DNA of 7,111 nucleotides, taken from assembly GCA_020047775.1 (NCBI GenBank), contig JAIFNK010000251.1:4796-11906 (forward strand). The letters are read 5' to 3'. The stretch is from Akkermansia sp. Lineage in GTDB: Bacteria; Verrucomicrobiota; Verrucomicrobiia; Verrucomicrobiales; Akkermansiaceae. Shown piece after piece: positions 1 through 6,648 of this stretch; positions within the stretch are counted from its first letter, which is position 1; each line of letters begins with the position of its first letter. The translations under genes were made by a program, and so were the position numbers. Below the pieces are notes generated by a model. That model saw only the letters and a program-made list of their open reading frames with translations. It did not search any database and was not told the origin of the DNA.

Positions 1-1814
1 ATCATTTCAAACAGCTCGGGCAGGGCGACCATCGCCGGTTGACCGATGGCGGCCAGCGCCTCGGCGGCATTGAGGCGCAACCACAAGTCATCGGCGCGCA
101 GGGTCTTGCGGAGAGCGGGCACCGCAGGGGCGGCTTTGTCCTTGAGCTGGGCGAGCGCCTGGCAGGCACCGAGGCGGGTATAGGAGTCGCCGGATTCCAA
201 CAGCTTTTCCAGAGCGGGGACCGAAGTATCTTTGCGCCGGGCAAGCGAGATCGCGGTGCGCTCCCTCACCACCGGGGACCAGTTGGAAAGCCGCTCGAAA
301 AGTATTTCCACGCTCAACTCGTCATAGGCGCTGTTGCGGTCCTTGTTCGACCAGCCCCGGCCGTCGCGCACGACTTGTTTCGCCTCTGTTTCATTGAGGA
401 TCGGGGCCTTGCCGTCGCGTTTGCCAGTCAGCCAGATTTTTTTGAGTGGCATGGCATAGGCGAGCAGATAGGCGCCGGTGGCATCCCAGTTGCCGGTGCT
501 GTCTCTTTTCATCTCGGGCGGGCCTTGATGGCGGAAAGTCCCGTCCCACCCGCGGGCGAGGTCGTAATACCAAGCGCCGAACTCGTGCATCCACGCCCCG
601 GTCGCCTGCGGTCCGGCCTGGGCCACGCCGGGCATGGCCCAGGTCAGGTTCCAAAAATTACCAGTGTGGCCGCAGTCGCGCTCCGCGCCATGGGAAGCCA
701 GGCTCATGCGTGCGAAATACCCTGCCACCTGCGGTTCATCGAGCAGGTTGAACAGCACCGCAGCCATGCCGTTTTTGCCATTGTCATCGTGAGTCTGGAT
801 CCATGGAGCGTGGTCGCCATAAGGAACCGATCCCTTACCGGCATAGAATCTCAGCAACTTGGTGCTGCGCTCGATGGCAATGTCGATGGCCGGATCCCTG
901 ACCCCTGCGGCGCGGGCCAGCACGAGGGAAATGGTCAGTGGCACGCCCGGGGCGTTCATCATCCCGTAGCCGACGAGCCGCCCGTCGGGGCCCGCGAACT
1001 TGTGGCCCCATGAGCCCACGATGCTCTGCCCCTTGGCGGATTCCAGCGCCAGCCTTCGCAAGCCCGGCGTGAACGAGTCATCGCCGGTGGCCATCTTGTA
1101 CTCGGCAAGCAGCGTGATGACGTAGCCGTAATACCAAGTGCACATGGATTCGGCAGAAAAATCCGCCGCCCAGCGAGCTTCATTTTTGACCAGTGGCAGA
1201 TACTTTTTTTCGCCACTTGCCAACAAGGCAAGAGCGTTCAACGAGCGGGTGACCGGGCCTTGTTTCCTGACAGAATCCGCATCCTCCATCTGCTTTGCCA
1301 AAGCCTCGCAGCCTTGCTCGAAAACGCGCTTCGACTTCGGGCAGGCATAGGGCGCGGTGGCGCTGTAATTGCCAAGCACCGGCAACCTGACTTTAATCTC
1401 CTCCACCTGCCCCTCCCGCCAGCGGGTGAGCTGCAAGTCCCCTGCCCCGGTTTCTGATTCGGCTAGGGTAAGTGCCTTGCCGAACTCGGTGCGCGGGTCG
1501 TAGGAAAATGCCTTGCCACCGATGCCAAGGATCACATCGCCCTTTTTCAACACGCTGTCCGCCGGAGAACCCTTCGCGACGTCGGTGATGGCGATCTGCC
1601 GGGCATCGACGGTAGTGAGTTTGTCACTGAACATCCATCCGCTGGCTCCGGTGGCGCCAAGCGTCCAGACGTGATCCGCGCCTTCCGGAATGGACTCGCC
1701 CTTTGTCAGGTCGGGGTTTTTGAATTCAATCTTCGGTTTCGCAGCCGGCGCGTGACCTGCGAGCAGGAGGGTGGCGAGGACCACGACGGTGGCGGTGAGA
1801 TTTACGGGTTTCAT
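1..1814 (-). CDS. Exported PDZ / helical-domain / HEAT-repeat protein, DUF6288-like (3' end cut by window edge)
   Basis: The frame is open from the ATG at 1814 to the left edge: 604 codons with no stop, so the C-terminus lies outside. Residues 1-25 form a Sec signal peptide (MKPVNL, a hydrophobic TVVVLATLLLAG core, then a HAPAA-type cleavage site). Residues about 55-130 read as a PDZ domain, with the typical KGSPADSVLKKGDVILGIGG stretch near residue 80-100. Residues about 130-490 are a helical region rich in conserved-looking W, H, D and G (GSWGHKF at 267-273, GDHAPW at 333-338, HDDNGKNG at 342-349, CGHTGNFW at 381-388). From about residue 505 there are HEAT-like helical repeats (LGACQALAQLKDKA, LRLNAAEALAAIGQPA). 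I recall this architecture as DUF6288 in Verrucomicrobiota and Planctomycetota; function is unknown. The PDZ domain suggests periplasmic peptide binding, and the helical region could be an enzyme barrel (inference). The next upstream gene ends 32 bases before this start on the same strand, so an operon is likely. No Shine-Dalgarno precedes the ATG. Confidence 0.85.
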   Translation of the reverse strand, partial: MKPVNLTATVVVLATLLLAGHAPAAKPKIEFKNPDLTKGESIPEGADHVWTLGATGASGWMFSDKLTTVDARQIAITDVAKGSPADSVLKKGDVILGIGGKAFSYDPRTEFGKALTLAESETGAGDLQLTRWREGQVEEIKVRLPVLGNYSATAPYACPKSKRVFEQGCEALAKQMEDADSVRKQGPVTRSLNALALLASGEKKYLPLVKNEARWAADFSAESMCTWYYGYVITLLAEYKMATGDDSFTPGLRRLALESAKGQSIVGSWGHKFAGPDGRLVGYGMMNAPGVPLTISLVLARAAGVRDPAIDIAIERSTKLLRFYAGKGSVPYGDHAPWIQTHDDNGKNGMAAVLFNLLDEPQVAGYFARMSLASHGAERDCGHTGNFWNLTWAMPGVAQAGPQATGAWMHEFGAWYYDLARGWDGTFRHQGPPEMKRDSTGNWDATGAYLLAYAMPLKKIWLTGKRDGKAPILNETEAKQVVRDGRGWSNKDRNSAYDELSVEILFERLSNWSPVVRERTAISLARRKDTSVPALEKLLESGDSYTRLGACQALAQLKDKAAPAVPALRKTLRADDLWLRLNAAEALAAIGQPAMVALPELFEM

Positions 1815-1846
1815 GATTTTTGGAGATAGATGAGAAGTGGCATGTG

Positions 1847-3316
1847 CTACTCGGCGGCGGCTGGGGAATCGAGGAGCTCCGGGTAGTGCCGCCGGACCAG
1901 AACCCGCTCCTCGTCAGTTAGACCGGTGAGCGGAACGGGCGTGTCCTGCGGGCGGGTGCCCTTTTGGTTGATGCGGTTTATCAAGCTCCAGTTGCGGGAG
2001 TGTCCGCCGGATTCGGGGTCGGCGGGCTCGGCAGCAGGAAGGTCGTAGCGGGTGAAGTCGATGATCTTTTCCTTACCGTCCTCCTTCCAGTTCCGGAGCA
2101 GCGCCAGGCGGAAATCCCGGTTCATGAACCAACGGATTTCCAGGTCGGCCTCCGAGGCGCGGATACCGGCTCCGCGGTGGACGAATTGATAGTCGAGCGC
2201 GTCGTTGTTTTTGAAATGCCCCCGCCAGAGAAGTCCGAACTCCCCCTGGGTGACGAGCTTGGCATCCGGCCAGCGCTTGCGGGTCTCAGTGAGCCAGAGG
2301 TGGAGGCCTTCCATGCCATTGCGGCCGCCGTAGCCGTAGATCTTGCGGGCTTCGACGAGACCCATCTCCCAGCCGCAGGTCACCCAGGCGAAGCCGTTGC
2401 GCTTGAATCCATCGTCGAAGTGCGTGGCCGTGGTGGCGAGCATCGCCTTCAGCCCGCGATCGGTGCCCATGTCGAGCAAGGTCTCGATGGGGCCGACGCC
2501 CTGACGGCTCCGCCAGCGCTCGCCAGCGACGATTTTCGATCCGGGGAGGCGGGCGCAAAGGAAGTCAACGGTCCAGCCATCAAGGTTCACGCAGTCGATA
2601 AAGTCGTCCTTGCCGCGGGCGGGTTTGCAGAAATGTTCGCGCGACGGGTAGTAGGGATAAGCGACGGAGCCCTCGCCGTCGCCGTTATCGACCGCGTATT
2701 GGCTCCAGATATTTCCCTGGCAGACGTGGATGCCCTCCTCTTCGGCGAGGTAGCGGAGGTTTGCGGCGGATAGAAAACCGGCGACCACGCTTTTCGGCCG
2801 GTAACCGTCACCGACGATTTCAGAAACGCGGCGCAGGCCGTCGCGCAGGTCGCGGTTCACCTGATCGCGGGAGTTATACATATTGGCGAAATAGGCGCCG
2901 GGAATGAAGGTGATTTCATCGCCGAATTTTTGATGATAACCCACGACGAGCTCGCGCAGGTCGCGGTAGCCTTCCCGTTCGTCATGGAGGGCGAGCCAAC
3001 TGAAGGCCCAAGTGATGCGCGCGCCGGGCCAGGCCTGGTCGATCGCCTCACGGAAGGCACGGGCTTCGGCGGGCGTGTGGACGCTCGATTCGTCCGGCCC
3101 GTGGGCGGTGTCCCGCGTCACCTCGATCTGTCGCACCCGCACCACGGTGTTGAGCGTCAGGAAACGGTTGCCCATGAGCTGGATTTGTGGTGCCGGCGGC
3201 TGCGCGGTGGCGGGAGCGGTGAACGACGAAGCCACCAACACCCAGGCAAGCGAGAAACTCTTGAGACAGCGCGAGATCAGCAAACTTGGAAGGATTTGTC
3301 GGGGCGGGTGAATCAT
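1847..3316 (-). CDS. Exported protein of unknown function, DUF3863/DUF3864-like
   Basis: This is a complete frame of 489 residues from the ATG at 3316. A longer form (498 residues) would start at a TTG at 3343; I prefer the ATG because neither start has a Shine-Dalgarno and the ATG form gives a compact signal peptide. That signal has basic residues R6 and R16, a hydrophobic core FSLAWVLVASSF at 21-32, and probable cleavage after PATAQ at 39. The mature protein opens with QLMGNRFLTLNTVVRVRQIE (46-65), which I recall as the start of DUF3863, a family first named from Bacteroides proteins. The middle contains TWAFSWLALHDE (102-113), FIPGAYFANMYNSRD (137-151) and KSVVAGFLSAANLRYLAEE (175-193). 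This alternation of beta strands and helices is compatible with the deacetylase/glycosidase-like barrel of NodB and GH57 enzymes, but that is inference. Residues 299-317 (HFDDGFKRNGFAWVTCGWE) are rich in acidic and aromatic residues. It lies directly upstream of the PDZ/HEAT gene, which suggests joint expression and a shared envelope role. No catalytic activity can be assigned. Confidence 0.85.
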   Translation of the reverse strand: MIHPPRQILPSLLISRCLKSFSLAWVLVASSFTAPATAQPPAPQIQLMGNRFLTLNTVVRVRQIEVTRDTAHGPDESSVHTPAEARAFREAIDQAWPGARITWAFSWLALHDEREGYRDLRELVVGYHQKFGDEITFIPGAYFANMYNSRDQVNRDLRDGLRRVSEIVGDGYRPKSVVAGFLSAANLRYLAEEEGIHVCQGNIWSQYAVDNGDGEGSVAYPYYPSREHFCKPARGKDDFIDCVNLDGWTVDFLCARLPGSKIVAGERWRSRQGVGPIETLLDMGTDRGLKAMLATTATHFDDGFKRNGFAWVTCGWEMGLVEARKIYGYGGRNGMEGLHLWLTETRKRWPDAKLVTQGEFGLLWRGHFKNNDALDYQFVHRGAGIRASEADLEIRWFMNRDFRLALLRNWKEDGKEKIIDFTRYDLPAAEPADPESGGHSRNWSLINRINQKGTRPQDTPVPLTGLTDEERVLVRRHYPELLDSPAAAE

Positions 3317-3352
3317 GTTTGCTTGAGCAGGTGGCAATTTCAAGGCCGGTCA

Positions 3353-3366
3353 AGGAGTTAGGAGTT
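3353..3366. repeat. Tandem heptamer AGGAGTT x2
   Basis: Two exact, adjacent copies of AGGAGTT are visible on the plus strand. They sit 37-50 bases upstream of the preferred start of the DUF3863-like gene, reading as AACTCCT on its coding strand. They could be a regulator half-site pair or chance. They resemble Shine-Dalgarno sequences on the plus strand, but no gene follows there. Confidence 0.3.
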
Positions 3367-3747
3367 TCATCAGGCCTCGGCCCGTCGCGTCGCCGGATTT
3401 ACTGATCGACCGGGCGCGTTCCTCGAACGAACCGCCGGAAAACGTCTCAACCACACCATCCCGGTCCGGCTGTCCCGTTCCCCGGAATCCGTCGTGCCGT
3501 CGCTCCGGGCTGCCTTGTTTCTCGTAAACGAGAAGCTCACCATGGCCGGTGGCGAAAGCGAGGAAGAGGCTATAATTGAACATGGCGGCGGAAACTACGT
3601 CAGGAGAGAGCGGAATCTTCTCAAAATCGAGGTCAGTTTACCGGGTTCTGACGTTGGGGCGCGGAACCAGGTTGATCTCATTTTCGAGCACAGCTGTCCA
3701 TTTCGGTATGTCGAAGGATGGCCGGGGCGCGCTGCCGGAAGCGTTTC

Positions 3748-3784
3748 AAAAAAAATCCCTGCCGCGGGATGGCGGCAGGGATTT
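3748..3784 (-). terminator. Rho-independent terminator of mdh
   Basis: A perfect 13-base inverted repeat (AAATCCCTGCCGC at 3753-3765 and its complement at 3772-3784) encloses a 6-base loop, GGGATG. Read on the minus strand, the stem ends in a run of eight T residues (A residues 3748-3755 on the plus strand, three of them paired in the stem). The hairpin begins 15 bases after the mdh stop codon at 3800-3802. On the plus strand the stem is followed by only three T residues within the stem, so it acts mainly in the mdh direction. It isolates mdh transcription from the DUF3863-like gene that follows on the same strand. Confidence 0.93.
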
Positions 3785-3799
3785 ACTAACCGCTGGCGA

Positions 3800-4789
3800 T
3801 TAGCCGGGGATGAGGTCTTTCACCGCGTCGCGCTCCTCCTTGAGCTCGCCGATGGTGAGATCGATTTTCTCCTGGCTGAAGGCATCGACGGGGACGCCTT
3901 GCACGACTTCCCACTTGCCGCCTTCGAGAGTGCGGATGGGCATGGAGGCCATGAGGCCTTTTTCAATGCCATACGAGCCGTCGGAGCAGACGGCGACGGA
4001 ATGCCAGTCGCCGGTCGGTGTCGGGGTGATGAGGCTGCGGACGGTGTCCATGGCGGCATTCGCGGCGGAGGCGGCGGAGGAAAGGCCGCGGGCCTTGATG
4101 ATGGCGGCACCGCGCTGTTGGACGGTGGCGATGAATTCGCCCTTGAGCCACTCGTGGTCGGTGATGACTTCGGTGGCGGGCTTGCCGTCGATTTTCGCGT
4201 TGGTGAAATCCGGGTATTGGGTGGCGGAGTGATTTCCCCAGATGCAGAGGTTGGTGACCTTGGACTGGTGGACGCCGGCCTTCTTCGCGAGCTGGCTCTT
4301 GGCGCGGTTCTCATCGAGCCGGGTCATGGCGAAAAAGCGGTCGTTCGGCACGCCGGCGGCGTTGTTCATGGCGATGAGCGCATTGGTGTTGCAGGGATTT
4401 CCGACCACGAGGATGCGGACGTCCTTGGCGGCGTTGCGGGCGATCGCCTGGCCTTGGCCGGTGAAGATCTTGCCGTTGATGCCGAGCAGGTCAGCGCGTT
4501 CCATCCCGGCTTTGCGCGGCACGGAGCCGACGAGCAGGCACCAGTTGGCGTCCTTGAAACCTTCATCCAGATCGGCGGTGCCGACGACCTCGTTGAGCAG
4601 CGGGAACGCGCAATCGTCGAGTTCCATGATGACGCCGGAAAGAGCGGGCAGGCCGGGCTCGATCTCGATGAGGCGGAGATTGACAGGCTGGTCGGGGCCG
4701 AAGACGAAGCCGGAAGCGATGCGGAAAAGAAGGGCATAGCCGATCTGGCCTGCCGCGCCGGTGATGGAGACGGTGATGGGAGCTTTCAT
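3800..4789 (-). CDS. mdh: Malate dehydrogenase, NAD-dependent
   Basis: The product is 329 residues, the usual length for the cytosolic-type (LDH-like) malate dehydrogenases. It interconverts malate and oxaloacetate with NAD in the TCA cycle, in the cytoplasm. The dinucleotide loop is GAAGQIG at 11-17. The acidic residue E42, after LRLI at the end of the second strand, favours NAD over NADP. The mobile substrate loop is [12 protein letters not shown] at 91-102, with substrate-binding R92 and R98. N131 lies in [15 protein letters not shown] at 156-163 supplies R157 and D159, and [11 protein letters not shown] supplies the catalytic H187. The family signature [11 protein letters not shown] is at 55-65. 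The frame could extend upstream to 4855, but [10 protein letters not shown] is the natural N-terminus and the extra 22 residues are unlike the family. A GGAGG at 4813-4817 is too far (about 24 bases) from the ATG to serve as a normal ribosome site. The gene appears monocistronic, with its own terminator and a divergent upstream neighbour. Confidence 0.97.
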   Translation of the reverse strand: MKAPITVSITGAAGQIGYALLFRIASGFVFGPDQPVNLRLIEIEPGLPALSGVIMELDDCAFPLLNEVVGTADLDEGFKDANWCLLVGSVPRKAGMERADLLGINGKIFTGQGQAIARNAAKDVRILVVGNPCNTNALIAMNNAAGVPNDRFFAMTRLDENRAKSQLAKKAGVHQSKVTNLCIWGNHSATQYPDFTNAKIDGKPATEVITDHEWLKGEFIATVQQRGAAIIKARGLSSAASAANAAMDTVRSLITPTPTGDWHSVAVCSDGSYGIEKGLMASMPIRTLEGGKWEVVQGVPVDAFSQEKIDLTIGELKEERDAVKDLIPG

Positions 4790-4820
4790 GGATGAATTAA
4801 AATAGAGGAATCGCCTCCAG

Positions 4821-4848
4821 ACTAAAGGGGCGCGGTGCACGAGGTCAA
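4821..4848 (-). promoter_or_regulatory. Candidate sigma70-type promoter for mdh
   Basis: On the minus strand, TTGACC (4848-4843, five of six matches to the -35 consensus) is followed after 16 bases by TTTAGT (4826-4821, four of six matches to the -10). The predicted transcript would begin about 20-25 bases before the mdh ATG, giving a short leader. The evidence is sequence resemblance only. The -10 box is weak, and promoter preferences in this phylum are poorly known. Confidence 0.35.
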
Positions 4849-4971
4849 CCGACAATCAAGCGGATGGCGCCGGGTGGTTGGATTTGCGGAGGATTCGATG
4901 AAATACAGCGGGTGGGATCTAGCAGCCGCAGCCACCTTGGCAAAGGGATGCGGATAGGAAACAAGGAGCGC

Positions 4972-4988
4972 GTCGATATTCTATCGAC
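4972..4988. promoter_or_regulatory. Short palindrome, possible operator
   Basis: GTCGATA-TTC-TATCGAC is a perfect 7-base inverted repeat around a 3-base centre, in the middle of the divergent mdh/oxidoreductase intergenic region. The location fits a regulator site. A repeat of this size is expected by chance a few times in 7 kb, so position is the only real argument. Confidence 0.2.
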
Positions 4989-5169
4989 TCCGACCGGACC
5001 AGGGCGGAGGACAGGATGTCTGCGGCACCCGGCGCTCGGGATGAACCCGCTCCTTTGGAAATTTCTCACGAAAGAACCATGCCGACCGTCACGTAAAACG
5101 CTCATGAGTCCGGGGTCCCTCGCACGTGAAAGGGTCGCGGCCTTGGAAACCAATCCACCTATCAAAAAT

Positions 5170-6546
5170 ATGTCATCGCTCAATCGCCGTCACTTCATGC
5201 AGAAAACCGGACTCGGAACCGGCGCGCTGCTCTTCGGAATGCCCGCCATCGTCCGCGGCCAGAACCTGAACAGCCGCATCAATGTCGCCTGCATCGGCGT
5301 CGGCGGCAAGGGTGACAGCGATGTGAACGACGCGGCGAAATGTGGCGGCACCATCGTCGCGCTCTGCGATGTCGATGCCGGCACGCTCGACAAGAAGGGC
5401 GAAAAGTATCCCGACGCGAAAAAGTTCGTCGATTTCCGCAAGATGCTTGAGGAGATGGACAAGTCGATCGACGCGGTGACGATTTCCACACCGGACCACC
5501 TTCACGGCATCGCGGCGATGACGGCGATGAAAATGGGCAAGCACATCTATTGCCAGAAACCGCTCACGCAGACGGTCTTTGAAGCGCGCGAACTCGTGCG
5601 CGTGGCCAAGGAAAACAAACTCGCCACCCAGATGGGCAACCAGGGCAGCGCCGGCAACGGGCTGCGGCGCGCGGTGGAAGTCATCCAATCCGGCGTGATC
5701 GGCAATCCGTTGGAACTCCACGTCTGGTCGAACCGCCCGGTCTGGCCACAAGGGCTGGAACGCCCGCCCGGCGAGAATCCGGTGCCGAAGGAGTTCGACT
5801 GGAATCTCTGGCTCGGCCCGGCGCAGCTCCGCCCCTATCTCGACAAGGTCTATCACCCCTTCAACTGGCGCGGCTGGATGGACTTCGGCACCGGCGCGCT
5901 GGGCGACATGGCCTGCCACACCGTCAACATGCCGTTCCGCGCGCTGAAACTCGGTTATCCCTCCGTCGTCGAGTGCGAGATGGCGTCGCGTTTCTATCCG
6001 GAGACCTATCCGTTGTCGTCGCGCATCCGCTTTGAATTCCCCGAGCGCGACGGATTGCCGCCGCTCAAATTCTGGTGGTATGACGGCGCTCCGAGCTCCG
6101 AGTTCAAACCGCTGCGTCCCTATCCGAACATCGTCAAGAACATCGTCAACATGCGCGGGAAACTGCCGGAAAGCGGCTGCCTGATCATCGGCGAGAAGGG
6201 CAGCCTGTTCGCTCCGGACGATTATGGTTCGACGTTTTTCCTCCAGCTCGAAGGCGAGGCAACCTTCACCCAAGGCGGCAAACACGAAGCCGCCATGGCC
6301 GTGCCGGAAACCATCCCGCGCTCGCCGGGACACAATCAGGAATGGTTCGACATGATGAAGGGCGGGGCCCCCGCGTATTCGAATTTCGAAATCGCCGGCT
6401 ACCTGACAGAAATCATTCTGCTAGGCTGCATCGCGCTCAAGGTCGGCGAGGGCGTGAGGATGGAGTGGGACGGCCCGAACATGCGCTCGCCCAACTGCCC
6501 GCAGGCCGCGCAGTTTGTGAAACGCACCGACCGCACCGGCTGGTAA
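5170..6546 (+). CDS. Gfo/Idh/MocA family oxidoreductase with twin-arginine signal
   Basis: The product is 458 residues, typical for the exported branch of this NAD(P)-dependent family, which usually acts on sugars, inositols or sugar derivatives. Residues 6-12 (RRHFMQK) form a twin-arginine motif, followed by a weakly hydrophobic GLGTGALLFGMPAIV and a probable cleavage after IVRGQ near 31. This predicts export of the folded, cofactor-loaded enzyme. The Rossmann domain begins INVACIGVGGKGD (37-49). STPDHLHG (106-113) and YCQKPLT (127-133) follow; the latter is the family EKP motif with Q in place of E, keeping K130 as the likely catalytic lysine. GALGDMACHTVN (242-253) contributes D246 and H250, the usual substrate-side pair. 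The C-terminal half carries the beta-sheet domain. The start at 5170 was chosen because it places the twin-arginine motif at residue 6; the frame is open upstream to an ATG at 4864, but that part is not protein-like. There is no Shine-Dalgarno. The substrate cannot be deduced. Confidence 0.93.
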   Translation: MSSLNRRHFMQKTGLGTGALLFGMPAIVRGQNLNSRINVACIGVGGKGDSDVNDAAKCGGTIVALCDVDAGTLDKKGEKYPDAKKFVDFRKMLEEMDKSIDAVTISTPDHLHGIAAMTAMKMGKHIYCQKPLTQTVFEARELVRVAKENKLATQMGNQGSAGNGLRRAVEVIQSGVIGNPLELHVWSNRPVWPQGLERPPGENPVPKEFDWNLWLGPAQLRPYLDKVYHPFNWRGWMDFGTGALGDMACHTVNMPFRALKLGYPSVVECEMASRFYPETYPLSSRIRFEFPERDGLPPLKFWWYDGAPSSEFKPLRPYPNIVKNIVNMRGKLPESGCLIIGEKGSLFAPDDYGSTFFLQLEGEATFTQGGKHEAAMAVPETIPRSPGHNQEWFDMMKGGAPAYSNFEIAGYLTEIILLGCIALKVGEGVRMEWDGPNMRSPNCPQAAQFVKRTDRTGW

Positions 6547-6648
6547 GCGCCGATGCTACGCCTGCCCGAGACGCCGGGTTTCTCATCGCCGCGATGATGC
6601 GGGAAAGAATGCTTTGCGCGACGGCGGGCGGTCCGGTTTACTCGGCGC

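Larger units (their letters stand above)
3317..3799. other. Gene-free stretch between DUF3863-like gene and mdh, with an interrupted reading frame
   Basis: This 483-base stretch lies upstream of the DUF3863-like gene and downstream of mdh. It should hold the promoter of the former, but I could not pick a convincing -35/-10 pair. It does hold the mdh terminator (3748-3784). On the minus strand, one frame runs from 3745 to 3350 with a single TAA at 3638-3640 in the middle. The first part ends VLENEINLVPRPNVRTR and the second begins TDLDFEKIPLSPDVVSAAMF. The upstream part reads like ordinary protein and the later part (GFRGTGQPDRDGVVETFSGG and beyond) less so. I do not recognise a family. It could be a decayed gene, an interspersed repeat or chance openness in GC-rich DNA. 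Confidence 0.45.
4790..5169. other. Divergent intergenic promoter region between mdh and the Gfo/Idh/MocA gene
   Basis: These 380 bases must drive mdh leftward and the oxidoreductase rightward. The plausible mdh promoter elements are near the left end. On the right side I see no clear promoter or Shine-Dalgarno before the ATG at 5170. A short palindrome (4972-4988) lies near the middle. Frames are open on both strands here (plus from 4864, in frame with the oxidoreductase; minus 4845-5183), but neither translation looks like protein and neither has domain-like motifs. Confidence 0.6.

Noticed and set aside
39..1013. 324-codon open frame on the plus strand
   Set aside because: It lies opposite the PDZ/HEAT gene, its translation lacks recognisable motifs, and the minus-strand product has a signal peptide, PDZ and HEAT repeats.
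1964..2773. 269-codon open frame on the plus strand
   Set aside because: Antisense shadow of the DUF3863-like gene; Val/Ala/Gly/Glu-rich composition without domain features.
3519..3534. Palindrome TTCTCGT-AA-ACGAGAA
   Set aside because: Seven-base arms are expected a few times per 7 kb by chance, and its position has no clear regulatory meaning.
3571..3576. Perfect TATAAT on the plus strand
   Set aside because: No -35 element at 16-18 bases upstream and no plus-strand gene downstream; it would only transcribe antisense to mdh.
3494..4795. 433-codon open frame on the plus strand
   Set aside because: Mostly the antisense of mdh, whose catalytic residues are all present; the translation is Gly/Asp-rich and low in information.
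4790..4855. 22-residue N-terminal extension of malate dehydrogenase
   Set aside because: The family begins directly with the MKAPITV-like strand, and the extension covers the likely promoter.
4864..5169. 102-residue N-terminal extension of the oxidoreductase
   Set aside because: It would bury the twin-arginine signal 107 residues inside the protein; the extension looks random and overlaps the promoter region.
5173..6333. 386-codon open frame on the minus strand
   Set aside because: Antisense shadow of the oxidoreductase; Arg/Ala/His-rich translation typical of a GC-rich complementary frame.
6583..6597. Palindrome TCATCGC-C-GCGATGA after the oxidoreductase
   Set aside because: The one-base centre cannot form a normal hairpin loop and no T-run follows, so it is not a terminator.
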